Of a stretch of 64,000 nt of DNA, positions 9,319-21,413 are shown one piece after another; position 1 is the stretch's first letter, and each line of letters begins with the position of its first letter. The DNA comes from Echeneis naucrates (Eukaryota > Chordata > Actinopteri > Carangiformes > Echeneidae): positions 11,360,486-11,424,485 of the forward strand of contig NC_042518.1 of assembly GCF_900963305.1 (NCBI RefSeq), written 5' to 3'. The notes under the pieces are model-generated. The model made no database searches. It was given only the letters and a program-made list of their open reading frames with translations, and was not told where the DNA came from. Made by a program: the position numbers and the translations under genes.

Positions 9319-9738
9319 AGTCTCTGGCACAGTAATACACAGCAGAGCTGCAGATTCTGTCCATTTAGAGTCACTCTGTTGTTGGAAGAGTCTAAGTCGA
9401 TGCTGAACTTGTTCTTCAGTGAATCTTTGTAGTATGAGGTGCTGCCTGCTCTCATTCCAATCCACTCCATTTCTTTCCCTGCAGGTTGTCTGATCCAAGC
9501 TGTGTAGTAGCCACTAACAGAATAAGAGACCTGACAGGTGATGGTCAGACGTTGACCTGGCTGAACCGTCAAAGAGTCTGGCTGTGTCAACTGTTCACAC
9601 TTCACACCTGTGGAGGAGAAATAATCAATATAGATCTTGTGAAAACAGTAAACAGTGTACCTCCAATATTCAGTCATTGCTTCAATGAGACTCACAGGAT
9701 CCAGCTGCCAGCAGCAGCAGCAGAGATAAAGATAGCAT
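9319..9738 (-). pseudogene. IGHV pseudogene (8-bp deletion in framework 3)
   Basis: Same family as the V at 779-1,205. The leader exon is 9,696-9,738 (MLSLSLLLLLAAGS, phase-1 GT donor) and the V exon runs from 9,607 down. Framework 1 VKCEQLTQPDSLTVQPGQRL and the AWIRQPAGKEMEW core are intact. Near 9,345, in the framework 3 region just before SAVYYC, 8 bp present in the sister V (TCTTCAGG on the plus strand) are missing. The frame then shifts and the second Cys is lost. The promoter and RSS look normal, so the locus may be transcribed and recombine non-productively. An assembly error is possible but less likely. Confidence 0.85.
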
Positions 9739-9805
9739 GGTTAGTACTGAAAGTAGATCTGATGGAGTTTCTCTTCTTCTGCTGTAAGTGACAGCGTCAG
9801 AAGTC

Positions 9806-9839
9806 CTTATACAAGGATGTGATGAAGACCTCTTTGCAT
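9806..9839 (-). promoter_or_regulatory. V promoter: TATA-like and octamer-like elements
   Basis: Minus strand: ATGCAAAG (9,839-9,832) about 95 bp upstream of the leader ATG, and a TATAAGG-like box near 9,812-9,806. This is the same arrangement as the promoter of the sister V at 1,259-1,299. Confidence 0.55.
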
Positions 9840-10222
9840 AGGGAGGGATTCTGACAGGATATAATGACCTCATGATGGATATAATTGCATCAGTCCTCCA
9901 GTCTTCAGACATCTGAATTCCATTTTTTTCTCCTGAACACAAACCACTTACCTCTTTATTATTGTTATTATTTATTATAATCCCTTTACAGCTGTTTAAC
10001 GTTCCTCGTTAGGCAGTTGATAGATGACAGTTAATGTTTCAAACATGCTTGATCTCACAATAATATTCCCAAAAGTGCTGCAGAAAAATAAAAAAATGAG
10101 GAAGTCACAAACCACAAACACAGGTGGTGCTTAGACTGTGGTGTTCCCTTTGTGTAAGAATGCTGCCAAACTGTTGTGATCCTCTGCTGCCCCCTGTCGA
10201 TTACTGTGAACACGTGGTTTGC

Positions 10223-10261
10223 GGTTTTTGTAAAGCCTCTCAGCCTCCTGTAACAACTGTG
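10223..10261 (-). other. V recombination signal (23-RSS), near-consensus
   Basis: Minus strand: heptamer CACAGTT (10,261-10,255), exactly 23 bp of spacer, and nonamer ACAAAAACC (10,231-10,223), a perfect nonamer. Only the last heptamer base differs from consensus. Confidence 0.9.
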
Positions 10262-10720
10262 TGATTCTAGCACAGTAATACACAGCAGAGTCGTCTGGCT
10301 TTAGGGTGGACAGTCTCAAATGTACCAGACTCTTGCTGTTTTCTCTGGTGATTTCTATACGTCCTTGCACACTGCTGGCATACACAGTTTTACTTGCATC
10401 ATAGTAAATAAGCCCGAGCCATTCCAGTGTTTTTCCTGCAGGTTGTCTTAACCAATGCATTCCATACTGACTGAAATCAAATCCAGTTCCCCTGCAGGAA
10501 AGACTGAGTGCTTCCTGAGGCTTCTTCAGCACTGAGGAGGAGGGAATGGACTCCAGAGCTTGGCCATTGAAACCTACAAACAAAAAGGAGGGAGGAAATG
10601 AAAAAGGAGTAAGCTAAGTACCAGAACATTAAACGTATCTATTTCTTTTTGGAATATTGTAGCATAAAGCAACTTGCAGGGCAGGCAGAGCGCTGTCAGC
10701 AGAATAGACAGTTTGTCCAT
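10262..10720 (-). CDS. IGHV segment with GC-AG leader intron; most distal V seen
   Basis: A third V family and the last V before non-immunoglobulin genes. The V exon is 10,262-10,573: FNGQALESIPSSSVLKKPQE, then LSLSCRGTGFDFSQYGMHW, LRQPAGKTLEWLG and SAVYYCAR, with both Cys and the core Trp present. The leader ATG is at 10,720-10,718 (MDKLSILLTALCLP). The only donor that keeps the normal phase-1 join is GCAAGT at 10,677, so the leader exon is 10,678-10,720 and the intron (10,574-10,677) is of the GC-AG type. The alternative GT two bases downstream would put the V exon out of frame. A perfect octamer lies upstream and a near-perfect RSS follows. It is likely functional if the GC donor is used. 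Confidence 0.85.
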
Positions 10721-10790
10721 CTTGTTGAGACTGAAGTTGACGACACGGTGACAGAGCCTGAGGACAGAAGTACACCACTCAAAAGCTTGA

Positions 10791-10798
10791 ATTTGCAT
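10791..10798 (-). promoter_or_regulatory. Perfect octamer (ATGCAAAT) of V promoter
   Basis: Exact ATGCAAAT on the minus strand, about 71 bp upstream of the leader ATG of the distal V. It is the only exact octamer among the V promoters here. No clear TATA box follows. Confidence 0.8.
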
Positions 10799-10799
10799 G

Positions 10800-11743
10800 A
10801 AGATTTTACAAGGGAGGAGCAATTATTCTGACAGTCTCCATGACAAACTTTCTTTTTTAGTGAATTCATCAGAAAAAGAGTAGAAGGAGGAGGAGTAGTA
10901 GAGCAAGTTTGGTTGTTCTGCATTTAAATTCAACCTAAAGTAACTTGCTGAATTGTTCATGATAAATTCCAGTGCTTTTAATATACTGAAAAAAGCTTCA
11001 AAACAACAAAAACAAAACTCTAAACTTGCAGTTATATGTGTGGTTATTTGTATGTACCAAACCAATAGTATGTGAGTAATATCAACGCTGTTATGTAAAA
11101 AGATACCCGCTCATGTCAGATAATGCTGACCCAGACATACACAACATACAAATGTGAGAAAATGTCATAAATCATTTTCTGCCAAAGCATGTGGACTTAT
11201 GTAATAGGCTGTTAGTGTGTGTATTTTGATTGCAACTGCTGCAGCGCCTTGTAAACAACAATAATTCAATAAATCAATATGCATGCAGAGCGTGACCATT
11301 ACAACAGTATGCACGTGCATGTGATTCACCCTCCCTCTAATGCTGGACTTGTGTTGCTTTCACAGTCCTCTCTGATGTCTCCTGTCATATCCCATTCAGT
11401 GATGGTTGAGAAAGTTTCGGTCACGAGCACTGCAAACAAGATACAAACATGAATATCTTATTCTACATGGGTCTCCTTTTCCCAAATGGCTAAATGAAAA
11501 GTGTTTTTCTATATGAAATTGTGTACAGTATACACACATCATTAAGCCCATCTTCCTTTACCAGACCAAAGCTCTAGAGATAATCTCCTCTCTGGCATAC
11601 GCAGATCACTGGCGATCACAGTTTGCACACATACACATGCTAGTACGGAAAAACGGAAACTAGATGATAACAACACTGAGAATTTTCTGTATTAGAAGAA
11701 AAAAATCGTGAACATTAGATCAGGCCCAACAAAGGTTGCCATC
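10800..11743. other. Spacer between the IGHV cluster and cabp5
   Basis: About 0.9 kb with no V fragment or RSS seen and no other gene recognised. It should hold the cabp5 promoter and 5'UTR near its right end. It marks the visible distal edge of the IGHV cluster. Confidence 0.5.
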
Positions 11744-14536
11744 ATGAGTCTGAAACAAGCCTGCATCTTTCTTCGAGGAGGAACAAGGAGACAAGTAAGT
11801 CAGTATTCATACTTTTATTATAGTGACATATATTTTTATTGTTGTTGTGTGATAGTTTTGCAAAAACTGTTTGTGTTCACGGTGTAATTTTAATGTAGCT
11901 CAAGAGTTTTTGAGCTCTAAATGAATCAATGAACTGCACATGTAAGATTTTAAATATTAAAAACTATTAAATATTATTTTCATTTGCAGGTCAAAAAACA
12001 AAAAGTATTTCTTTTTTCTCTGATTATATGCGTTCTGCTTTATTTGGTTGATTTTATTTATTGATTTATTTTTTTTAAATGGTCATTCTCATATGATACT
12101 ATTTCAAGCTAATGGGAAAAGAAGCTTAGTGGAGGTGGAGGGCAAACTTTTTAAATGGCACTTTAGCTGATGCTGTGGCACTCAGTTTCCGGGCTCTGTC
12201 TCTAAATTTAAAAGATTACATTTATGACATGACACTAAAATCCATAGATTCCTTTCTGCCCTCATCACTTACATGATACTCTGACCAGCAACACAAAGTT
12301 GGAGGAAATCTCCTGCAAATACTGTATAAAAACCTTTAAATCAGATCAATCCCCACATAGAGGCATAATTACAGATTTTTTTTTTCTGAAATAATTTGCA
12401 ATTCATTTTCATAAAATACACAAAATGATACCGTTCACATGGAAAGGTGTTATTTTGAAATTAAATTATATATGTGCCATGTAATAATGAAAAATGCAGG
12501 ACAGTAATTTTATTTCTATTTTTCATCAGCATGTCTTATGGAGCTTTAGAGCTTATGGAAGCTCATTATCAATCTGAGGGATATGATGGAGATGTGACTG
12601 CAGATGTCGTGGTAATATTGTGACGCACTAATATTTCATTTTATCATCATTTTGCAGACAAGAGCTCTGACACATGATGAGATAGAAGGTAATTAATGTT
12701 CTTCTACTTGTTACAGTTCTGTATAATATTTTTTTGTTACCTTTTCACAGTTTAGTCACATGCCACTCTCATTTTTTCCAGAGTTGCATGAAGCGTTTGT
12801 AGAGTTTGACAAAGACAAAGATGGATTCATAAGCTGTAAAGACTTGGGGAACCTGATGAGGACGATGGGCTACATGCCAACTGAAATGGAGCTGATAGAA
12901 CTGAGCCAGAACATCAACATGAACTGTGAGTAATGTTTTCTAATGAGGTCAAAGGAAAACACATCATTAATGCTTTATTTCTGTATAAACCTTTTACAGC
13001 CTAGACATGAATAGCATGTTATAAATTTCTTTTCCTACATAGTAAAAATATGCATTTGTAATGCATCATTTTTAGTCGTTTATTCATTTACTCGTACTAA
13101 GAAAAGAAATTCATACTTTTGCTTAGACATTGATCCGACAAACTGCTGCTCTACTCTCGATTTAACGTTCTGAAAGTCAGCTGTGGAGGACTTTATTTGC
13201 ATTTTTCACCTCGACACAAGTTTGTGAAGTTTAGTGACTAGGCAGGAGCAACAACTTGACTTCATGGTCTGTTGGCTGACTCAGCATTATCTCATGTTAT
13301 CATAAATTGAATCATGATGCTTAATAACGAAATGTGAGCCTGTAGACATTTACTAACCAGCTCCTTTGTTGATCATTTGAACCAAAGAGGATAATTGACT
13401 GATCTTAAACTCTGATTACTGACCGTTTATGCAGTGGTTATGTTAGTTATAGCTATTTGTTTTAACACAGTGGGGGGACGGGTGGACTTTGAAGATTTTG
13501 TAGAATTAATGACCCCGAAGCTCCTGGCTGAAACTGCAGGGATGATTGGGTTGAAGGAACTTAAAGATGCTTTCAGAGAGGTGAGGTACCTTTTCTCTCT
13601 TTTTAGTCTTTGGCACCCCGTGGTGGATAGTCAAGGAACATGCTGTAAAATACAAAATTTCAAATTTACACCGTTACATTGTTATAGCAATATGTGTCAA
13701 AAAAATGTATTTCATTTTCATCTTTCCTCGCCTACAGTTTGACATAGATGGTGATGGGTCAATTACATCAGATGAGCTGAGAAATGCCATGATAAAGCTA
13801 TTAGGTGAACACACCAGCAAAAATGAAATTGATGCAGTTGTCAGAGAAGCTGACAACAACGGGGACGGAACAGTTGATTTTGAGGGTGAGATACAGTTGA
13901 ACACAAACACATACAAATACACATGTTTAATGACTCTACCTAGAAGAAGAATACTCTGTTAGAGGTATAAGTTGAAGAATTTAATAATTATTGTTTCAAT
14001 AATAAGAAGAATAAGAATGCAGAAAAAGTCTATTTTTTTTATATGCTCATGAATAATTGAAATAATAATTTCCCACCTTTTTAATATTCCACTTTAGTGT
14101 CCCCGTAACAGGCCTCTACATTCAGTGTTTCTTGTTTCACTTCTGCGATGACATGACTCAACGACTTACTGAAATCATTCACTACTTCCTACAGAGTCTA
14201 TTATATCATGGGTTTGCCATTTTTGCTGTCAGAAAGCAGAGCGAGAATTATCATGCCCATAACACAGAAAGCAACCCAAGTAAAGCCCAGAAGTCCAAAA
14301 GATGTAGGACACTAACAAATGTCTGCTGAGGAAGACTCTTTTTGTTATGCAGTCAAACATTTTACACGGGCTCTTTACTTATAGACCATTGTCCTAAAGT
14401 GGACCTATATTTAACTTCAGTATGCGATGTGACCTAACTAAAGCTAAATGAACTGTTAACCATATAAAAATTTTTGCTTATCAACATTTCCTCTATTGTC
14501 TTTACAGAGTTTGTGAAAATGATGTCACAGAAATGA
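11744..14536 (+). CDS. cabp5: Calcium-binding protein 5, calmodulin-like Ca2+ sensor
   Basis: Neuronal EF-hand sensor of the CaBP family, known in retina to modulate voltage-gated Ca2+ channels. Six exons: 11,744-11,794, 12,658-12,688, 12,782-12,925, 13,471-13,580, 13,738-13,885 and 14,508-14,536, giving 170 aa with every junction in frame. The N terminus [17 protein letters not shown] matches the CACIFL-type start of CaBP5. EF1 loop 37-48 ([12 protein letters not shown]), EF3 114-125 ([12 protein letters not shown]) and EF4 151-162 ([12 protein letters not shown]) have full ligand sets. EF2 (about 74-85, [12 protein letters not shown]) lacks the acidic ligands, as is known for CaBPs. The block [19 protein letters not shown] and the C terminus [10 protein letters not shown] agree with the remembered human CaBP5. 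The fish paralogue letter (a or b) cannot be decided. Confidence 0.93.
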
Positions 14537-17500
14537 GGACAGCAGAATGAATGGATGATGTAAATGGAGACGTAATTTTTACTGAACTTTACGCTGACTA
14601 TGTCATTCTTCTTGTGTATAATTTCACTTTTTATTCTTGTTGTGTAAGTGGCATCTGTATCAAACATGATTATCTGGAGCGTGTTCATCTTAAGTGAACT
14701 CTAAGGTTCTGTCAAATATATGAATGTAAAACGATTCACATTTAATCTATAGCTCTTTATGGAGATAACCTAACCTTTTTGCTTTGCTATAAACTAGTTT
14801 TCCCTGAATCCCACAGACCTCTCCTGTACAGCACCGAATGTGCATGTCATTGCCACAAGAAAATATGGTTAACCAACATGCATTTGGAAGTATGCAGCAA
14901 AAGAGGACGCACCGCCCATACATCTGTGTCATGCAGATGCTGTGCTCTGCTCTGGGTTGGCCTTGAGGAACTTAAAGTAAAACTTTGATGATTACATAAG
15001 TGAAATAAATCAGCATGTCTGAGGACCAAGGAAACATTTGAAACCAAAACCACAACAAAATATCAAACTAAAGAAGTTGGTCTCACGCCTAAACTTCACC
15101 AAGCCATGACTGTTCCATAAGTTTATTATTGCAACCAAGACAACAAAGGGCCATGATGTCTGCTGCCATATGAAGTGATCTCAGGAACTACTTTTATGGG
15201 TGGTATTAGATGGTATAGAAACAAAGATATGTTGGAAATAAATTACTAAAGTATGCAGCCATGTCCACATCTGCTTCCTACCTGGATTAACCCTGGGTGC
15301 AGAAATTATATCTCTTTACTCTCTTGATTTTAGAAAAGGGAATGATTCTATTTTATACAACATGCAAATGTTTGCAATATCTGTTGTATTGTGCTATTGT
15401 ATAATTACTGACCTGAACATAAAGGGTTTAAAAAAATAGTTTGTCTGGACAGTTAATACCATAGCCATTTAAATTTGGCAGTTATATTGAGTCTTATCTT
15501 TTCTCAATTTGGGTTAAAATACAATTACTGTGGTTTTAGATTCACATGCCTCAGTCCATAGAAACCATTCCAATGCTTGGTCTGAGCGCTGACTTGGGCG
15601 CACGGTTATCTCCTCGTGCACGCTCCTGATCATTTTCAAAGCTGTAATGGTTGTGGACAATGACAACAGCCTTTCTTTAATGAGCTGTCGCTCCTCACCT
15701 GCTTCACTATATGGAGTGTCAGCAAAGCTTAGCTTGATGTTTTTGTCTGTGTTGTTTTAATCTTGTCCTGTGAAGCACTTTGGGTTGCGTGTTTGTGTGA
15801 AACATTAATAAATTTAAGTTGATTTGAGCTGAGTTACAGCAAATTGTGTCATTCAAGAGGACATTATAACTCAGCACCTACCTCAAAAGGTAATGGTTTC
15901 CTCCACCACTGGCACTTTCATGTGAATATAGCTATTACTCTGGCATCTAAACAATCAGTTCTTGCAGAAATATTCAGAGAACAGGATCACAATAAGGCAA
16001 CAGGCCATCGTTAATTCCTATGCATCTGTCTGTTAGGGATATAAAGGCTGCTCACCATCTGTTTGATGTTTCATTTCTTTGTTCCCAGTGTTTGGCCAAA
16101 GACAAATGCAAATTTCAGAAAATAAAACAGCAAGGTATTTTTGGAAGTCTGCAGTTCGGAGAAATTGTTCCATCATGCTGGTGTGGCTATGTGGCAGTAA
16201 GCAAAGTATAGTCGTACTGCCCAAATCATCTGTAAGATATGATTATTAATGCGAATGCAGTGATTTGTCATGCACACGCTCAGAGTTCACAGAAAACACA
16301 TTTTAATTTAAACAAATTCCTAATTATTATATTCTGACAACAAGCTCCTATTTTGCACGTTAGGCCAGATGGGTTTGGTTTGATTAGGTTTAGGTGCAAA
16401 ATGTATTTGGTTTTGCTTTTGGAAAAAAGATAAATCAGAGGGTATTGATTATAAAGGTTATAATAAACATGCAAGGTTTTACAAAGAGCTATAGTTTCAT
16501 CGTCTTGCACTTTGTTCTTGATATTTTTTAAAGCTCTTTTCCCTTGCTAATAAAACATAAATATGGCTAATAATAACATTTATGTGTTTGTTTCTTACAT
16601 TTAGTTGAGGAGTAATAGACTTTGCTTTGGTCACCCGAATAACTGCATGTGTGCATATGCATGCATTTTGTATAATGCAAAGAACATTCCAAAATAATAG
16701 TTCATAATAAATATAGTTTTTTTGTCCTACTGTTAATTCCTGGAGTGTTTATTACAGCTCTTTTATGTTTTATACACAGTTGTTTAAGTCCTGTGCTTAA
16801 GTAAACATTTACAGTTATGAATCAATTGATGTGTCTACCTGGCAGGGTAATGAACATTTTCTGAATGACAGATTGCCAACAAGAAATGTTCCAAATGTAT
16901 CCTCCAGTTTGTTCGTTTGGCATCTTTTTCTGAAAATAATCCCACAGATGGTGCTAAAGCTGTTGCATAACAAAACATGAAATGTGTAACAATAGCTATA
17001 TTTGTCTTTCAGATAGATGTTCTGGTCTTTTAGGGTTATAGGCACACCGTGCAATCTAAAGCAATACATCCTAATGGCACACAATCACTGGAAAACCATT
17101 AAATATTGTTTGGTGAGATTTTGGTGACCAATATTAGCATGCTTGTGAAAACATAATGCTTGTGTTGGTGCCATCTCTACACTGAGTCAATGTAAGACGA
17201 CAAGTAGTACAAAGTCTGATTTGTGAGGAACAGGTGGGCAGTCAAAGAGATTTGAAATGCGTTTTATTCCAAGTCTGACATCTGGAGATAATGTTCACTA
17301 TTTCGGTCATTAAAATAATTTATGTCATTTGATGATAAATTTAATTTAATTTTTTGCCTCAATTCAATCCTTACCCTACTCATAGAGTCAATGTCCACTG
17401 TTGAGGGAATCATACATCATTTTACAACATTCATGAACATACTAGTATATATCAACAATCTCAGGAGTAATCTGTCTCACAGGGTGGATTAGTTCAGTGC

Positions 17501-17990
17501 CTGTAATCCTCATCATGGGACCCCCAGATGAACAGATGGCAGATAAGACAAAATAACCACAGTAATTCTCATCATGTGACTGAAAAAAAAAGGAACCAAA
17601 AAAAGAGCTGTGAGAGTTTAAAGTATATTTTTAAAATATGTATCAGTGTGTTTCAATCAAACGCTATATTCACTGGAAATGTTTATTATGATCTACAGCG
17701 CTATTGTTTGACAAGCTGGGCAGCGAATTGGATACTTTCTGTCACAAAAACAATATAATTGTGTTTCCCCATAGTCCATCTTGTACCTGTGCCATCTTTT
17801 CTTGTAGAAAACAATCATCTCTCATTTTTGAGTTCTTTCTCGACAAAAGTGTTTACTCCACTGAAAATTGTTGAGCCGCCGTTATACCCTGAATTTAACG
17901 GCATTATAACAAGACTCACAAGTTCTTATATTTCTCTTTCTTTTTAAGCTTTTTGTTTCAGTCTGACTACAATTCACAACAGTAATATGT
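14537..17990. other. cabp5 3'UTR and intergenic DNA
   Basis: The cabp5 3'UTR begins here; AATAAA at 15,004-15,009 is one candidate signal. The rest is AT-rich. No coding exon with a recognisable protein or consistent splice sites was found. A decayed interspersed repeat tail is listed separately. Confidence 0.45.
15760..15830 (+). repeat. Decayed fish repeat tail
   Basis: The sequence TGAAGCACTTTGGGTTG followed by a TTAATAAATTTAAGTTGATT-like end resembles the widespread fish repeat 3' tail (usually GTAAAGCACTTTGAATTGC followed by AATAAA-rich sequence). It is too short to name a family. Confidence 0.4.
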
Positions 17991-18750
17991 TCACAGAGTC
18001 AAAACAGATTTTATTTGTCATATGTTTGGTATTTGAATTCCAAGAAAAAAAAATGGAATGGATAAAAACCCTGATATATGCATGTCATACAGTAGGTAAA
18101 CCAGGTCATAGTTCAAAACAAAGAAAAAATATATTTCCATAGATAGAAACATAGAAGCATACACGCAGGGTAGCACGAAGAAGACGGAGATTGAACACAG
18201 TATGTTTATATATTTGGCATTCATTTTGAACAACAAAAATAAATTGAAATTTTACACATATTTATGTTTTCACAGTTTGTTTGGTTCATTCATAAGCAAA
18301 CCACATACATTTCGATGTAAATCATGGCCTCTTATCCTTAAGGCGTATTAGCACATGCAACAGCAGCTTGACATCCAGTTATCACGACAGGAATGTTTTA
18401 CATGCAAGTAGCATTCAGTGGTACAGTTTAGTCCTACAGTTGAGATGCTGATTATATTAATAGTCAACAGACCGGCTCTTCTTGGGTTCAATCTCTTTGT
18501 GCTTTCAAATGATGTCAGTCTGTAGCGAGTTTATCTGTTTCATGGAATTGTCTAGCATCATCCAGAATGACACATTCAAGGGGCACTTCCTAGTGTAGAC
18601 CATGAGCCAAACACCATTGAATGTGAATGTGGCAAATGGCTTGTGTAATTCTTAGGACGAATTCACACAGTGATCCATCTATTGTCATGAGATGTGTGAA
18701 CCACAACAAGAAGGACTAATTTAAGGCATCCCTGTTTGTTGTCTCTTTGT
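17990..18750 (-). other. asphd1: Likely 3'UTR of asphd1
   Basis: Downstream of the asphd1 stop on the minus strand. A minus-strand AATAAA (plus TTTATT at 18,010-18,015) could be its polyadenylation signal. The limit is inferred. Confidence 0.4.
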
Positions 18751-21413
18751 TCAGAGGTCAGGGCTGAACATGTAGTCCAGAGCTTGTCTCTCTGCCGCAG
18801 CCACATTCGGATGCCAGAGGTCCACACTCAAAATGACGCGGGGTGCAGCATCTGGAGGCCCTGTAAAATTAGGATGTTAGCATTGAGGCGAAAAATTTTG
18901 CACCTGTTGAGAGCAACTCATGAAAAACTTACGATACATAAGACAAGTACTTTTTTTTCCCCACTTTCTGTTTTATTTATGTGCTACTAACTGTGGTAAT
19001 TACATTGTGATGTATAACCAGCGAAGTATACTTTTTTCACTCACTCAGAAATACTATATATCATCACAAAGGAACTTTTCACTGACCCTTGTGGGAGATG
19101 GTGTGAAGAAACGAGTCATCAACCAGCAGGCAATGTCCCTCTGACCAGCACTGGGGCTCCCCTCCCACCACCAACTCACACAGGGGTGGTGTCTGCAGAC
19201 CTACAAAAGAAAAGTCTGCCTTTGAACTTTTGTGACACATTCAGCAAAGACGTGCATGCAGTGCAGCACTGTGTTGTTTTTAAAACAGAAAGGATTATAG
19301 CCAGACAGATCATAGCACAAAATGGACTAAGGGGGAGCTTTGACCCACAAACTATTACATTACGCCATGGTTTAGTAGATGATCCCGCTTTTGATGAAGT
19401 CTGACATCAGTATATTTGTTTCAGTTCCAACGTTCCCCATACTGGACTTAGACTACTTCCTTCTGTAGTCTATACCATGTATTTTCAAACCATGGCGGGC
19501 CTCAACGTGTCTGAATAGTTTTGTTAGACAGTGCCTGTGCCTGTAGCAGGTAATCACAATGATTTGATCTGGGCTCTGCTAACTGACTGAAAGGGAGGAA
19601 AGGAAAGAAATATCAGTCCTGGGATGGAAGTGGGTTCAGGGGGTGCTTGATGCTTGTCCCTATAATTTGGTAATCTCTTAGATCTTAATATAGATTTTTG
19701 TGTAAATTGGAGCAGTTACTGCTATTTGCCTTTAATGAAACACAACATCATGTGTGAAGCATTCCCATGAGTCAGCAGATTTCAATTCTAAGAGTCAGAC
19801 GCAGATGAATGCAGATCAACTGTGACGAGTGCAATTCTTTTACTCACCAAGGTGACAGCGCAGACGCGTATTGGTGGGTCCATACGAACTTCCTAAAGTA
19901 GCCCCAGGCCCCAACAGCCAGAATCCAGCAGATCCCAGAGAGTTGCTGCTTATAAATGTGCGGAGGGAGAGAAGCGTCCGATAGGTGCAGGGACAAGAGC
20001 GACAGTTTCCCGCCACACAGACGCCAGCACTGTACAAGGGAAACACTGCCTGGCCCTGAAAGAGACAATGACCTTCAACAGTAATAACATTTAAGATGCG
20101 TAATATACGTGATCAATCAGCCCTGCTGTTTATAAATATCAGACCTATAGATGGAGAGAAACGTGAACATTTGCAATCACAAAGTAGAATTACGACATTG
20201 CATTTCTGACACTCAGATTAGTATCAGGTTATATCCGACTTTGTTCTTGTGAGAACTTTTGACACAGTTGCTGCATTAATTGACCAGTTTTTTTGGAGAG
20301 ATCAGATCGTGTTAACTTTCTCTTTGACCTTTGACCAACAAACTGTAATAATTTTATTCCTCGTCCAAATACAGCATAGGAAAATGAAGGAGTACTGTGC
20401 CTCTCTCTTTCCACAGTACTTAGCATAACTGATAATGACAATTTGAAAGGATTGGGTACTTTATCTGCTGCGGTTTTGTCACATTGGCCCTGAAATGTTT
20501 CATTGTGTACCTTTGGTCCAAGACAGGTCCAGCCTAGTTTTGAGTCAGTTCCTCTCTGGTAAACAGCCTGGAATTCAGCTAAAATTGCAGAGTAGTTGGC
20601 TTCCAAGACCTCAATATCATGTCGATGAGCGTCACGTGGGAAGAAAGGAACACTCGGGACATCTGGCAGGAAGAAGAGATGCGGCTTCTGTATCGCAGAG
20701 TGATCATTTAGTCTGACCTAAAGTGAGAATGTAAATGTAAGAAGGTGAAATGAGTGATTGATTCTGGAGAGTCTTCCCTCCACTGCTGTTTACCCTTGAG
20801 CAAAAATAGTCCAGGATGAGGTGTTAGTATTCTGGTACAACATATATATCCTGTGAAAAATATTGAAGGACCAGAATAAAAATCAGTGTATGGAAATAAT
20901 GAATAGGCCATATACACAAGATTTACTCCATCCTATGTCTTGCGTGGAATAAAATTGTACCTGCTCACGAAGGCCTTTGTGAATGCGGCCCATGCCCACC
21001 CAACTGTAGCGTTTGGCATATTCTTGAAGTGCTGCATAGAGTTTTTTGGCTTCTGCAGATGCCTGGGCTGGAAACAAGGCATGACTCAGCACAGGGGTGA
21101 GGTAGCCCTGTCCCTGCTCCTCATCCTCCCCTGTTTCCATGGAAATAAAGGGACTAATTTGATCACTCCTTGACAGCTTGGATCGCGCACTACATCTTGT
21201 TCCAGCACAGATACCGCTCCGGGACATCATGGACCGCCTTGAGCCTGACTTGAGCTTTCCACTATGTGCATGGCCAGGAATTGGGAGATCAGAGCCCATT
21301 CGATAACAATGCCACAGGAAGAGGAGGAGTATAGTCCAAAGAAGGCCACTCAGTGAATGGACACCCAGCTCTACGTATGGAGGCATGGGCAATGTGTTGA
21401 TTGACCAGTGCAT
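18751..21413 (-). CDS. asphd1: Aspartate beta-hydroxylase domain-containing protein 1
   Basis: Type II membrane protein with an aspartyl/asparaginyl beta-hydroxylase domain. The substrate of the family is not established. Exons (minus): 20,961-21,413, 20,511-20,717, 19,848-20,055, 19,087-19,200 and 18,751-18,860, giving 363 aa, in frame. One TM segment lies at about 18-37 ([14 protein letters not shown]). Conserved blocks are [20 protein letters not shown], then [70 protein letters not shown] and [20 protein letters not shown]. The [10 protein letters not shown] wording and the neighbours sez6l2 and kctd13 favour asphd1 over asphd2. The first metal-ligand His of active ASPH (in PHTGPTN) is Ser here (SSYGPTN, codon 19,885-19,887), while the second His (DDSFLH) and the 2-oxoglutarate Arg are kept. 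It lies head-to-head with sez6l2. Confidence 0.92.

Noticed and set aside
18751-21413. Assignment as asphd2
   Set aside because: Neighbours sez6l2 and kctd13, and the [10 protein letters not shown] wording, favour asphd1. The similarity to asphd2 reflects the shared family.
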